From assembly GCA_013350335.1 (NCBI GenBank), contig CM023540.1, positions 31,661,175-31,725,174 of the forward strand: a stretch of 64,000 nt of DNA. Direction: 5' to 3'. Positions 1-12,700 of the stretch are shown in pieces. Position 1 is the stretch's first letter. Every line of letters starts with the position of its first letter. Below the pieces are notes generated by a model, which worked only from the letters and a program-made list of their open reading frames with translations, had not been told where the DNA came from and did not search any database. The position numbers were made by a program, and so were the translations under genes. This DNA is from Chimonanthus salicifolius. Its lineage: Eukaryota; Streptophyta; Magnoliopsida; Laurales; Calycanthaceae.

Positions 1-170
1 AAATTTGGGTTTATATTTGGAATCCAAATTTAAATGGATTGAAACTTTTGCATCCAAAACCCATTTTTATTTCTAGTCGTATGCTTTAGATTATCAGATT
101 TGTGGATGTCCATTTTCATTCCTAATGAAGGACCATTCTATATTGTTTGTCAAAATGCATGTCTTAAAAA

Positions 171-430
171 CCATCATCATCAAATGCCAAAATCCCATCT
201 ATTTGGCTTTTTGAGTTCAACTTCTCCATTTGACCTTGTTAAAAAACCATTACATCTGTAACTCCACTATCTATCATGTCTTTTTTTTATCCCGTCCCTC
301 CATGTTTTTAGTGACCTACCTCAGCTCTGAGTGTTATTCTTAACCTCTCTACCCTACGCAGTGGTGCTGTCTCTGGTCTTCCACTTACATACCCAAATGG
401 CATGTCTCAAACACATCTTCAATTATGCAT
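171..430 (-). mobile_element. RTE-like LINE 3'-end fragment
   Basis: Starts with CATCATCATCAAA on the + strand and then resembles the 21430-21680 segment in phrase order (gagttcaactt..catttgacc, accattacatc, actatc..catgtctt, gctgtctctggtcttc). That segment is the 3' end of a minus-strand LINE whose reverse transcriptase is readable. The tail read on the minus strand, ending in GATGATG, is typical of plant RTE elements. Degenerate and non-coding here. Confidence 0.6.
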
Positions 431-895
431 CTTGTAGTAGGGAAAACTTCAAATTATCTGTTTACCCATGTTTGGTTCGCTTGCTGCATTGGAGAAACTC
501 TATGTAGCACAATGCTCGAATGAGAAGTAGCAACTATTTTTCATCTTTGATTTTTTGTGACAAAATAGTACACAACACCTACCATCCAGTGGCTTAGGTT
601 ATTTCCTTTTTCTACTTAAGCATGGAAATTATTGCCTATGGTTTACAGTAACACATCTAATGCAAATCATTTCCTGGATGAGAGGATGATCTCTTTGTCA
701 GTGTTGCTACTAGGTGGTCTGGATAGCTTCAGGCTGGATTTGTGTCGACCTGCATCTGGACCTATTCATGAGCTTTTATCTATCCACCCAAATTTTGAAA
801 TAGCCAAGACTGTCCTAGATTCAGTATCCAAACTCTATCAGGACCCTTCAGTAAGTTGCCCAACAAATTCTTAGCTATCTGGAACTCAGGACAGG

Positions 896-1005
896 CATGG
901 GCCAAAATCTTTAGTTCCTCCTGAGCAGAACATGGGCCAAAATCTTTAGTTCCTCCTGAGCAGAACATGGGCCAAAATCTTTAGTTCCTCCTGAGCAGAA
1001 CATGG
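896..1005. repeat. 35-bp tandem repeat, three copies
   Basis: The unit beginning CATGGGCCAAAATCTTTAG starts at 896, 931 and 966 and begins a fourth partial copy at 1001. The copies are essentially identical, so the array is recent or kept uniform. It lies in the presumed MHX intron. Confidence 0.95.
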
Positions 1006-1935
1006 CCAGTTTAGCATATGTTTATGGCATGCATGTGTAATTTGACTGGGACCTGGTCTTTATGCCTGCAACCAAAATACAGTCACTGGCCCATCCTAGT
1101 TGCAGCAGTATTTGGTCAATTGTTAAATATTTTGGGTTAGATCAAGTCTTCTAGTTGGGTATCTAGGGAGACAGGTTCAGGTCCCATCTTTCTCTAGGGA
1201 ACCAAACCCACTGGCCAGTCTATTTGATGGGTATATCCATACAAGCTCGAACCAGGTTGTTTGTGTCGAGATATGCCTAATTTGAAAGTTGTAGACTTGA
1301 AGTTATGCCTTTTCTTGTAACTAGTTTATTTGTTTTTGTGCAACTCTAATAAACTTAATAAGAATAAGTATGGTTTGCATGCTGATTGCTTCGTTATTAC
1401 ATTACTGATGTAGAACAAACAGAAGTAACATCCATTTATTAAACTGCACATGCACAAAGCAAACCAAGCACTTTTTCTGGTTGAGGTGAAATTTGTGTGG
1501 ATTCACATGTTGATCCTTATAGTTGCTTGAATACTGTAATATGAGTGCTGCTATTTCAGAATGGTTTTCACAGAATGGGAATATAAAATTTCATAAGGTC
1601 ATTGATGAGGAAAGTTTTTTTTTTTTTGTGTGGGCTCTTGTACTTTTTGAAGTTCACTTATCTATTACAACACAACCCATCATCTCTCAAAAATCAACAA
1701 AACTGATTGAGTTTCCCATCCTGTCATAAGACAATATACTGTTCTGGTCCAACAGGTTTGAACCTGATTTTGTATGAAACCCTTGTTCTTATATGCTGTT
1801 TTGGGAAGACAATATGCAGGATGACCATCAAAGTAGATATATTTTTTCAGTCATGGTTGATCTCACCCCCCAACCCTCTTTCTTTTCTCTTCTCTCTTTC
1901 CTCTTTGCTGATCTAATTATTTCAGTATTATGTAG

Positions 1936-4900
1936 GTGTGGACTCCAAATGTAGTCACTCTCTGGGAAGCGTTGTTGACAGTACTGCAGTTTGGATTACT
2001 ATTGCTACATGCATATGCTCAAGACAAGCGTTGGCCCTATGTATCTCTTCCACTGTATGCTTGCTTCTCTAATTTTATATATATTTAGATCTCCAGTTTT
2101 CTTTCGGATCTTATTTGTTACTCTTTTGCAGTTCTGATTAATAAATTATTCAATGGGGCTCTACATTGTTTGAATGCTTTATGCTTGATAATGTCATACC
2201 ATTGTTTTTGACAGGGAAAGATCTGAGAGGCCAGAGGAATGGGTTCCAGAAGAAAGTCTATTGTCCAATCATAATGACAATGAGTGCTCTGAGATACTTC
2301 AAGTTGATGAAGTTCAAGATGGAAATATTGTTGATATTTTTTCTATCCATTCCAAAACAGGCCCAGGTAGTATATACTAGTACCTCTTTCCCTACTAGGT
2401 GTTGTTTTTTGGGTCATAAAAGAAGCAGTCAAGAGGTGGTTATCTAAATATTTATGTGTTTGTATTCTATTATGGTCTTGAATATCTTTTTTATGAAATT
2501 TAAGTAAAGCATCATCTGTTTGGCAACTGTTGAGGAAAAGGAGTAGGGGTATATGCAATCAATAACCTATAAAATTGATGATAAACTGAGATGCGCACAT
2601 TATGGAAAAGTTTATCACTTATCACTATGGGATGATGGATGTTCATTTGAAGCATTCCTTTTTGGATTCTGATCCTAATATATGTGAATGCTAATCCTTC
2701 TTAAAAAGTGTGTGAATGTCAATGAAGACAATTTTTTTCTTAGATCATCATATATAGATGGTATTTTCTCGGGTTCAAGAAAATTAGCAACATTTTCTTC
2801 AGTCTTAGTACTTTCAGATGGTACTATCCACCAGTGGGTATCCAATGGAGGATAAATGCAATTGATGATCAGAACTCAGAAGCACAAAAGAAAAATAGAG
2901 GATAAATAGGATTGACCCAAGAAGGGTTTTTTCCCCTTAAACCAATAATTTGGTGTATCAAATGTGATTGAAAGGTAGCTTCTAGAGTTCTCTATTGGGA
3001 AGATATGGTCCTATACCATGGCAAATATACTCCCTAGACATTGCTACCCCTGAGTTGGCCATTCTAAGCATAGGTGTGAGGGGCCTTTCCAATATGTATA
3101 GAGACACATGCACACACAGATCTTAGCCATTCATTGGCCCTTTGGAGAGTTGCAATAGCTGTTTGTGACCAACTGGTAGATGTTAGATTAGGATCTTCTG
3201 TACTGGAATTTCTTTAGGAAATCCCCTAATTTATTATCAGAGTCATCACATCAATGATCTGGATAGAACCATGCATGAGGTAAGGATGTGAAACAAACTT
3301 TGCATTTTTATTGGTGAAGGACCTTGTAATCCTCTCTAGCTTAACATTTATGGCCTTTGCACTTGAAGAATAGATTGGACAGAAACCTAAGGAGATCATG
3401 AAGTGAAACAGTTCCATGGATTCTAGATGGTTCGTTACACAATCTCTCTCTCTGACACACACAAAAAACATACATCTTGTTTCCTTGAATTTCTCTGTTT
3501 ATGGAAATGTTGGCTTGTTACAAAAAGCAGGTGAGCTGTACAAATGGAAGAACAGCATGGATTTGTTTGATCTAATTCCTGTAGTTGGACATTTTAAGCA
3601 TATCCTAATATCAAGAGTCATTAATTACCATTTTTGTGAAAGCTGAAACTCTCAAATCTTAGGGAAAAATGGCACCACTGCTCTTCTAAAGGTGTTCTAT
3701 TCTTCAAATCATTGCATTCAAAATGTGGGTTCCAAGTATTTTTGCTTGTTTTATTTCTGAGAAGTTGAAATCTATCTAAAATGACACCACAAATAGTTTC
3801 TGTTGTCTCTATCAAGAAAATTCACACTGTAGAATTTATGTTTCTTATCCAATTAGGTCAATGGTCATTGATTATTGTCTCCTTAAGGATTTCTTTTTTC
3901 CAATAATTGAAAATTTGTTGTGGAAAATTATTGTAGAATTTATAAGAAGGATAATGAAGAAACTATTAGAACATGATAAAGCAATAGAACATTAAAAACA
4001 CCCATATTTTTCTTTATTTGCAATTCATGCTACTTGATGCTTTTGATGTTATGTATCACTTATATGATTCCTTGAACCTCTAGCATTTCTTTTGAATCTG
4101 AATGTTTTTCCCCTGAACAAGTACACTTTTTTAGGTGCTGTTTATCAGAGTGTGCCTACTAGTGACTTGGGGGAATCATCTAAGCAAACTTATGGAAAGG
4201 ATATTGAAGAGGATTTCCACGTGTTTCTCAATTTGGAGGCAACAGTTTGTGGATGCACTAACGGTATAGCATCTTATTTTCTATAGTTGTAGTTCTTTTT
4301 GGATGTTTTGAAAACTTTGAATTGCATATAATGATATTATTTCCAAGTGATGTGCGGGATTGTACATTTTGTGCTGAAAATATAGCTGAAGTGATAAAGC
4401 ATTAATTTGTCATATCAAATCCATTCGTCAATAACAAATACAAATTAAATAGATCTATCATATTCTCATCTAAACTATTAAACCCCCAAGAAAAGGTTTA
4501 TGGTAAAAATAGTTACTCTTCTAAAGTGATGCAACCTTGATTAGAGAATCACCAAATATTCACAAAGTTGCACATTGAGGCTGTATCCTATTGTTGCTTG
4601 CTAGATATGTGAATCTATCTCATTATTTTATCAACAAACTATCTTATGCTTCGATGACTCTTATAGGAAGCATTGATTAGGAAATGTTGTCATTCTTCTT
4701 CTTCTTCTTTTTTTTTTCAAGTCATTGTCCAAACGGTAGTTGATCTTTATTTATTTGTATTTTCTTTAATACTAAGTTTTAATGTCATTGAAGTTTTTCC
4801 AAAAAAAATAAAATAAACTCTACTGGAGCATTTTGAGGATCTCCTTTTTGGCTGTTATTATGGTCACAATATGTTGATAACGCCTATAGCTCCTACTTTT

Positions 4901-7636
4901 CTAATGTTTGTTTGTCTTGAACAGCTGGAGAGCGCTCAATCAAGAAAGATGAACAATATCTACTTACGGATGGCAAGAATTTCCTGGCAATCTTTACTTG
5001 CACCATGGAGATTTCTCTTTGCGTTTGTGCCCCCTTATCATATTGCACATGGATGGATTGCCTTTATCTGCTCTTTGATTTCATTAGTGGAATAGCTTAC
5101 ATCGTCACAAAGCTTACAGATCTAATAAGCTGTGTCACAGGTTTTTCCTCACCAAATAAACATGATTTCTTTCTGCTTAGATGGACATGATTGATGTTCA
5201 AGATGGTTTTATATATTTTTTTTCTTGCAGGAATAAATTCTTATGTCATAGCATTTACAGCATTAGCAAGTGGAACCTCATGGCCCGATTTAGTTGCCAG
5301 CAAGATTGCTGCTGAGCGGCAGACAACGGCAGATTCTGCCATAGCAAATATCACTTGCAGGTTCCATTCTTCTACTAGATTTATAGCCGGAATTCATTAA
5401 AGGTCTAGTTTGGGAAGAAGGCTAAATGTTTCAAGTTATTGCCTTCTACTAATTTTGGCAATGTCTAAATGTTCAGCTCTGTGCTTTATACTTGCAGAAA
5501 GGCATAAATCTTGCTACTTGTCTATGCTAATTTTATTTTTCTTTGGACAACCACCAATATGTGCATATCATGTGATATATTGTAATATTATATCATCATC
5601 ATTATCATCTAAGCCATTTATCCCATTAATCTGTGTTGGCCTTCATATTGGATTTGGTAAATTATTTTCATGGGCCGACTGCCCATCTGACACCCATGGG
5701 ACTTGAATCCATAACCTCTAGGCTGTAAGCATGAGCCTTTCTCAGTTGTAATATTATATGTTGTTGCAATATTAAAATAGTTGGCTTCTACAAATGGACT
5801 CATTATCAAATTGCCTGTTTGTGTACCATTCGAAGGAAAAGAATAGAAGAAAAACTGTTGGAGATCTGAATCCCAAGTTAGTCTATATTTGTTTTCATCG
5901 GCGTTGTCATGAATGTCATCATCATTTTCTTTAAAGCCTGACCAATCTGTCTAGGTTGATTTTGTAAGTTCTGCTTCTTCAATCATCCTTGTGCAGACCA
6001 TTTCCTTTGTCTATCTGTAATCTAACATGCCATCTATAACTATTTCATTCCATTTCAACTTTTGTTGGCTTTCCTCCTTTTAATACATGTTCTCCCAGGG
6101 CTTTAGTTCTTCACACAAGTTGTTTCTTGTATTTTAAGCGCATGACAAATCACTACAGATGACATTCTTTGATTGTTCTCACTATTGAAGCTAGGCTTAA
6201 ATTTCTCTTTATGTAACTTGTTCCTAATAATGGCCCTTCTTGTAACTCCATGATGCCATTTAGCATATCTTCAACCACGTGTTGTGTCTCTCCATTTTCG
6301 CGAATGGTCAAGGTTGAACAGATGGGAGTAAATAGTTACCCACTGCCCTCAATGAAGTTTGCCCTTCACATTCTACCATTACCAACAAATTCACACTAGC
6401 CTGAATGGGTGCATATAAGATGCGAGTCCTGCATGAGCATATGGTCTGTGGGTGTCACCCATATAATTATCATTTATCATTTCAAACTGCTCCATCTACG
6501 ACTCAGCCCTCTTTTTTTCTAAAAAAACTTGTGATATATATAACCATGTGTTGTGTCTCTCCATTTTTCTTCTTCCCAACATTCAGCTCCATTTAGTGAC
6601 GGAAGGAACAAGAGGCATAACTGATATATTTGTGTCTATGCGAATTGTCAAGGGTGAACTGATGGAGTAAAAAGTTACGACTGCCCTCAATGAAGTGTGC
6701 CCTTCACATTCTACCATTACCAACAAGTTCACACTAGCCTAAATGGGTGCATTTAAGATGAGTATCCTGCATAAGCATATGGTCTGTGGGTGCCACCCAT
6801 ATAATTATCATTTCAAACCGCTCCATGCACGACTCTACCTTTAAAAAAAAAAAAATGTGATATATATACATATATAGATAGATAGAGAGAGGAGAGAGAT
6901 TTCATCCTCTAAATTCAAATCCTCTTGATGGTGGTCCTAGTTGGGCCCACAATGGAGATTGAAGTTTCTCATGGTTTGGTCAAGTCATGCTATACACTTT
7001 TATGTAATGCTAAAACCATATGGGTAACCAAAAAACATGTTGGTCATAGATTTGCTTAACTGAATTGTTTGACCTAGTCAAACTGTGTGGAGGTCTGAAC
7101 TGGGGTCAAGTTATGTGGTTGAGCTGGTCCAACCAATTCAGCTTTCTGGTTTAGTTCCTAACAAAGAACTGCACTAGATTGGAACAGTAGCCAGTGTGGT
7201 TCATACTTACTGGTCTAGTCCACTTCTTATAAACATGGGAAACACACACTTTTTGCATCGAATAATTTGCAATAAAATATTTCGTCTCAAATACAAGTTA
7301 AAGGAGCCTAATGTTTTTTTTTCGTCTTTGCTCTGTAGCAATTCAGTCAACATATATGTGGGCATTGGTATTCCATGGTTGATCGATACAGCTTACAACT
7401 TCATTGCCTATAGGGAACCTTTGCATATCCAGAATTCAGCAGGTCTCAGCTTCTCCCTCCTTGTTTTCTTCGTCACTTCCATTGGTTGCATTAGTGTTTT
7501 GGTGTTTAGGCGTATCACTTTAGGTGCTGAACTGGGCGGACCGCGGCTATGGGCCTGGGTGACTTGTATCTTCTTCATGTTCCTTTGGATTGTTTTTGTT
7601 GTTCTGTCATCCTTGAGAGTTTCAGGCATTATATGA
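1936..7636 (+). CDS. MHX: Magnesium/proton exchanger MHX, C-terminal six exons (5' part outside window)
   Basis: CaCA-superfamily exchanger; the Arabidopsis family member is a vacuolar-membrane antiporter of protons with Mg2+ and Zn2+. Exons with GT/AG borders: 1936-2054, 2215-2366, 4135-4263, 4925-5140, 5231-5360, 7339-7636 (TGA 7634-7636). Seen: [11 protein letters not shown] and RPEEWVPEE after a membrane segment, a hydrophilic loop containing [34 protein letters not shown], the second alpha-repeat with [18 protein letters not shown] and [10 protein letters not shown], then [10 protein letters not shown], two further membrane segments and the C-terminus [12 protein letters not shown]. Order and C-terminus fit remembered Arabidopsis MHX. 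Odd: exon 4135-4263 carries one base too many (G run 4169-4173) and exon 4925-5140 one too few (T run 5079-5081), so no single frame reads through either. The exons coding for the N-terminus and first alpha-repeat were not found in 1-1935. Confidence 0.9.
5595..5750 (-). mobile_element. Small retroposon remnant with LINE-type tail
   Basis: ATCATCATCATTATCATCTAAGCC followed by TTATCCC is the reverse complement of the GATGATGAT-tailed 3' end seen on the other LINE pieces. It is followed by gacttgaatccataacctctaggctgtaagcatgagcc, which on the minus strand resembles a tRNA B-box region. Probably a degenerate LINE or SINE scrap in the MHX intron. Confidence 0.4.
6276..6870. repeat. Diverged tandem duplication of about 330-340 bp in an MHX intron
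   Basis: Blocks near 6300-6540 recur near 6640-6865: gcgaat.gtcaagg.tgaac, tgccctcaatgaag, cccttcacattctaccattaccaaca, cacactagcct.aatgggtgcat, agcatatggtctgtgggtg.caccc and tgtgatatatata. The phrase CCA(C/T)GTGTTGTGTCTCTCCATTTT occurs at 6276 and 6543. The copies differ by point changes and small indels. It sits in the 5361-7338 intron. Confidence 0.85.
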
Positions 7637-7986
7637 TTATCCTCATGTGGTTTTATAATGCTTGTTTTCTTTATGAAGTGCACCTCCTGATGGGTTATTG
7701 AAGCTCAATTTTAAGGTTGGTTGGACCAATTTTTTTGAAAAACTAGAGCATCTACCTTGGATATGAGGTTTATGTCATCTATGGTGGGTTTCTTTGGTTA
7801 TTTCATTCATTCTGTTATTATTTGTTTCTATATGCACATTGATATATTTAATGTATTTTATGAACATCAGCCCCCAAATGTATTTTATATTGATACTTGC
7901 AATCGAAATCTAGTTGTAAAATCCACATGAAACTATGAACTTTTTATAAACTACAGCTTGCCAAATCAATTGAAATTTGATATTCT

Positions 7987-8115
7987 CCATTTATGACTAG
8001 GTGCACCATTTTCCCACCTCTAGAATTTTCCATTTATGACTAGGTGCACCATTTTCCCACCTCTAGAATTTTCCATTTATGACTAGGTGCACCATTTTCC
8101 CACCTCTAGAATTTC
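7987..8115. repeat. 43-bp tandem repeat, three copies
   Basis: The unit beginning CCATTTATGACTAGGTGCAC starts at 7987, 8030 and 8073. It includes CCATTTTCCCACCTCTAGAA. Copies are near-identical except for loss of one T at the end of the last. Confidence 0.95.
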
Positions 8116-8184
8116 CATCTGAAGTGAAAAAATATAGCCATCAGTTCTGGCATTTGTGGACTTCTTGTCTAGTTTACTATTTTA

Positions 8185-8400
8185 TAGGGATGCAACTCAG
8201 GTCGGGCAACCCAAGTTAATATTTATGGAATCCAACTCGACACGAATTGTCAACCCGACCCACCTAACCTAAATTCTAATACAAATCAATTTGAATTCTG
8301 ACCCGACCTGAATTTTATGTGGATGTTTGTCTTTTCAACCCGACCTGCATGATTTCTCGGGTTAGGTCATGCGGGTTGGGTTAAAACCCGACCCTTTCGT
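8185..8400. mobile_element. Degenerate hAT-like element fragment (GGGTCGGG family)
   Basis: Begins TAGGGATGCAACTCAGGTCGGG, closely matching the left end of the element at 24602 (TAGGGCTGCAACTCAGG). It continues with repeated ACCCGACC/CGGGTT words to about 8400. The right terminus was not found. Confidence 0.5.
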
Positions 8401-9132
8401 CGAAGTCGTTAGCAATTTGTGGATTCTTTTACTCCTGTCAGAATGTTATCCATGTCACTATTGATTTTGATAAAAATCTAAACCTAATAGCTAAAAACGT
8501 CTTTTTACCCAAGTTTTAATTTTAAGTACTTTACAACTAAATCTTCAATATGATAAGATCTGCTAATTCATGTAATCTTTTAAATAAAAATAGTAATTTC
8601 TATTGCTTTCTCAAAGTAACAAAATTTTGTTAGTTCAACATTTCTGATTAAATGAAGTAAGGGAATTGTTACGTATTATTTTTACAGGACCTTATTTTAG
8701 ATATTTCAAGCACTCTGTTTAAACTTTATTAACTTTTATGATTTTAAATTATTTTTAACTTTAAATTTTTATCTTTCAAAATATAACTTAATTGAGGTTG
8801 TCCAAGTGACTTTTAATAAACTCAATAACCAAGGACTGACATTTCCAACAAATCCATGGACCCCACATTGGAGTGGGGCATAATACACCATGCACAAGTA
8901 ACATTCTTGATTTTGTACTTTTATTGAAGCCACCTTAGGCTGCGACTTTTAACGCCTTCTCCCATTTCATATCAATGATCAAAATGTTAAAAAAAAAAAC
9001 TATACATTATTAATGAATCAGGAGGTGAAAACTGTGAATTGGAGTCCTGCTCAATGTCACGTTTATATAATCTCAAAATTATTTTGTACAAGTTTTATAT
9101 TCATAAATTTTCTGTCAACACACACAGATAGT

Positions 9133-9300
9133 TCCCTTGATCTAAGCTTTAAGATTAGACTAGAGATCTTGAATTTGACTTCTTTCAGACTTATCTAATA
9201 CACGAGATTTACAAGTGATTTTGTATATCTATGGATTAGTCTCACCTCCCATTAGGAATGGAGATACCCATGTTATCCAAAAATACTATCCTCTCAACTC
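9133..9300 (+). repeat. SINE-like copy, family 2 (degenerate)
   Basis: Shares an ordered series of words with the copies at about 49793 and 55231: gatcttgaatttgactt, then tatggattagtctcacctcc, then ggagatacccatgttatccaaaaa. The 5' part is more eroded than in the other two. Confidence 0.5.
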
Positions 9301-9796
9301 ATCCATGGAGACCAATGATAAAAAGAGTGCAATCACACACAAACTCAACCCAAAAAAAAACTTTTGAATTACATCTATACTTAATTTGGCACCAATCCAA
9401 ATTTTATATCTTGTCATCTAACTCAATGAATTTCCATTGTAAGATAAAAGTTAAATGTTTAGACCTCAACAAATAGAGTTTTACTCATCCAATTAAGATA
9501 ATTTAAAGACACCATATACAAGTTAAGAACTTCTGTGCCAAAGGCTAGGTTTTATTCTTCTGATTCTCTTTCTCAAGTGCCTCTTTTGTTTATTCATGTG
9601 CTTTGGACAAACATTACATATTGGCCCAGTCCGAAGAGTGTAAATTTCTAATGGAAAAAAACTCTGATACAATGAAATACCGTCCAAGACCAAAAGCTGT
9701 CATTTCAAAGACCAACATTTAGGGTACAATGACATGAGGATCTACATCCAACTTAAATGCCATGAAAGGCTGAATGACGCAAACTACAAATCTTGC

Positions 9797-12700
9797 TCAG
9801 GCAAAAGTGCCATTGCAAGCTGTAGCTGTAGCTGGAGCTGAATCAAGTTTCTTCTTGGTGTAGCTGTATTTCTTAGTTATGAATCTGAAATCAGAGCACA
9901 TAAAGCAGTATCAGCATGGGAATCTAATATACTATTTTTCAGACTCAAAGTCAGCAACCTCTACAGTATAGGTTCATACCAATCTAACTATTATTATTAA
10001 CACAGCTTAGTAGGCCTTGCCACAACATTTGACTTGCTTTGCAAACACAATTTGCAGCTACAAATCATGACAACTAGATGCACTTGGGTAATTGCCCTAT
10101 TCCAATCATTCCATGAATTAGCAACTGTGCCATACTGAATTAATTTTCACCAACTAGAAAATATGTTGGTCCATCCTGGGATATTCAGATACTTGGTTGC
10201 AACCATAGAACCAATTAGAAGATCTAATTTGGATACAGCCAGACACGGTGTGCCAAAGGTAAGCAAGCCAATGGATTAGTGTGCGATAGGAGAGCATTGT
10301 ATTGACTGAAGGGGTGATTCAACAAAATGACAATTAGACCCACGACACTGTATATGACTAGGCAATAAAAAAACAAGCAAGTAGATAAACTAACGGCTAC
10401 GAAGATGTGTAAAGCTACAACGAATGAGTAGACTGTCATTGAATGACAAGATTAGGAATGATTGCATTAGATGTTTCCAAGGAAAAAAAATACAGGATAG
10501 TTTCACAAAGGAAAAAGATTGTCACTGTTAGTTTTTCCTCCTCTACTTCAGACCTCCCCATCATAAATAGAGCACTGACGACATGCACACATAGAGAGAG
10601 GATGTCCTTGATAAGCGGATATAAATTAATTATCTTCGCACTGATTTCAATCATTCCATGTGTAACTTCAAACAATTCCATTCCCACAAACAAGCACCCA
10701 AAACCACTACACAAAATGGGTCAACACCCAGATATACAACAGTGCATAGATGATCAGAAATGAAATAACCTCAGAACGAAAATTTGAAAGGTTACAAGTG
10801 GAATGTAGTAGAAGAAGGGAGGCGCCTGTAATGAATAGAATTAATAAGGTAACAAAGTACACAATAGAAGAGAGTAATTTTTCACAAGGTAGAAATATAG
10901 AATGAAAAATATAAAACCACAAAGCAAACACCAGGTGGATGGAAAAATGTTTGTTCATAACGATGCAAAGAATTGTGGGTACTTGCGATAAACTATGCTG
11001 TAGTAGTCTCAATCTCCCATCTCCATGCGGTACACTATCCAGGAATGTCCCACAAAGTAAAACTCATGGTCTAGTGACCCTTTTTTTTGGAAGCAAGAGG
11101 TGACTTGAACCTTGCAACCACGGGGTTGTGAAGTAGATCACCTTCCACGCACCCAAGGCTCTATATTCCTAAAATGGGGTCCACAAATGACCTTTCCCAT
11201 TCTATATTAAAGGGGAAGAAATAAAAAGACTTGCTAACGTGTACATCACTTTTTAATTAGATGACAGGTTAAAGGACGTACCTGAAGAAATCCCTCCATA
11301 GTAACTCATACATCAACCAGTTCATTCCGTTGTCAATTCGCCCAGTTCCATTTTTCTGAGTTGAGCCACTAGAGATGATTCTACGAAGAAGATTTAAGAA
11401 CATTACTGTGAAAATATTCTGGGGGAAAAAGAAAAAAAACCAACAACAACAACAAAACACACAGACTCATGCATGATGCAGTTCATTACCTCTTATAAGC
11501 AAACCCCCATATGAACCATAAACCTAATGAGGGCCGACCAGTCCATATGTAATAGGTGGAAAGGTCTAATGCATGGAAGAAGCATTTCCATAGTAGGATA
11601 TTTTAAGCTATAGATCTTAAGAGCCAAAAACAGTATACTCTCCCCCCTCCTCCCCCCCTCCCCCCCCCCACCAAAAAAAAAGAAAAAAAGAGACACACTA
11701 TAGAGTTTTGACCCAATGGTGAGAGCAACATCAGATAGGATCAAAATAATGGTCAATAAGAAAGGCATGCATATATCAATAATATTATACTGACCCAGTA
11801 ACAGATTTCTTTAGCTCATCAAACATGAACGTGGAGAGAGACATCCCATGGCCAACCAAGGTGATATTTTGCAGGAAAAATTTGCACCATATATACTATC
11901 TTTCCAGCACCTTTATCCCCCTTTTTTGGTTGGGCCCTGCATTCAGCTGCAAACTTTTGAAGCTTCTGCAGTGCTTCACTTTCACCGCCCACAAGGAAAG
12001 CATTAGCTGCAGACTTTCCATCCTAAGAATTAAGGAACACTAATCAACATTTACCATATTACTTATAAAAGACAAAAAGTTATGTTAGGGCAAAAGGCAA
12101 CAAGAGTCACATATAGGAGACAGCTGCTGGATGCATAAGGGGGGTATCCATCTTCAAATTGGACAAAGGGATAGAGGAGGTAATTTATCCAATTCAAGGA
12201 GGTATAGATGTTGAATTTGGAAATCCACCAATTGCCTACTATATTTTTTTTTGAGCGGTAACGAAGAATGAATATATTTATAGAAAAGATACAGAAATAA
12301 CAACATTGGATCTAAGAGACTTGAACCCAAGAGCTGAGAACAAGAAGAAAAAAAATACATCCAACAAGATATCCAAAAAACTAAAACAAGAAAACAATCT
12401 CTGTCCCACAACATGTCAAGGGCTCAAAGATATTAAATGCCTTGGAGTCTACCTTATTCCTTGCAAAGAAATCAGCCACTCCGTTTGCAAATTTCCTGAC
12501 TAGTGCGAAAAAAACTCGCTGCTTGAACACAATGCCCTTATCTCCTTGACAGCTGTGATCAATTTCCAAGGGAGCCGTTTCAATCCCTTAGCCCACTTGA
12601 TTGCATTTGCCGATTCTCCTTAGATGATTAGTTTCCCCTGCCCTGATGATATCCATAAGGACAAAGCTCTCCTAATACTAAGGAGCCCCGTCTCATTTAA

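Larger units (their letters stand above)
1..1935 (+). other. Probable MHX intron (partial), no exon seen
   Basis: This stretch precedes the first recognisable MHX exon, whose acceptor AG is at 1934-1935. I looked for the preceding MHX exon and did not find it, so the region is most simply one long intron or part of one. It holds a LINE 3'-end fragment near 171-430 and a 35-bp tandem repeat at 896-1005. Short ORFs here (for example 632-874) look like chance. Confidence 0.55.
7637..9796. other. Spacer between convergent MHX and PHR2 genes
   Basis: Contains the 3' flanks of both genes. Within it are a 43-bp tandem repeat (7987-8115), an hAT-like GGGTCGGG-type fragment (8185-8400) and a SINE-like copy (about 9133-9300). 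No coding exon was recognised. Confidence 0.7.

Noticed and set aside
632..874. Possible upstream MHX exon
   Set aside because: The encoded sequence does not match the MHX segment expected before [14 protein letters not shown], and the splice phases were not supported.
5005..5190. Alternative MHX frame [14 protein letters not shown] as the real product
   Set aside because: Conserved MHX sequence through 4925-5078 lies in the other frame; this frame only becomes conserved after 5081, consistent with a lost base.
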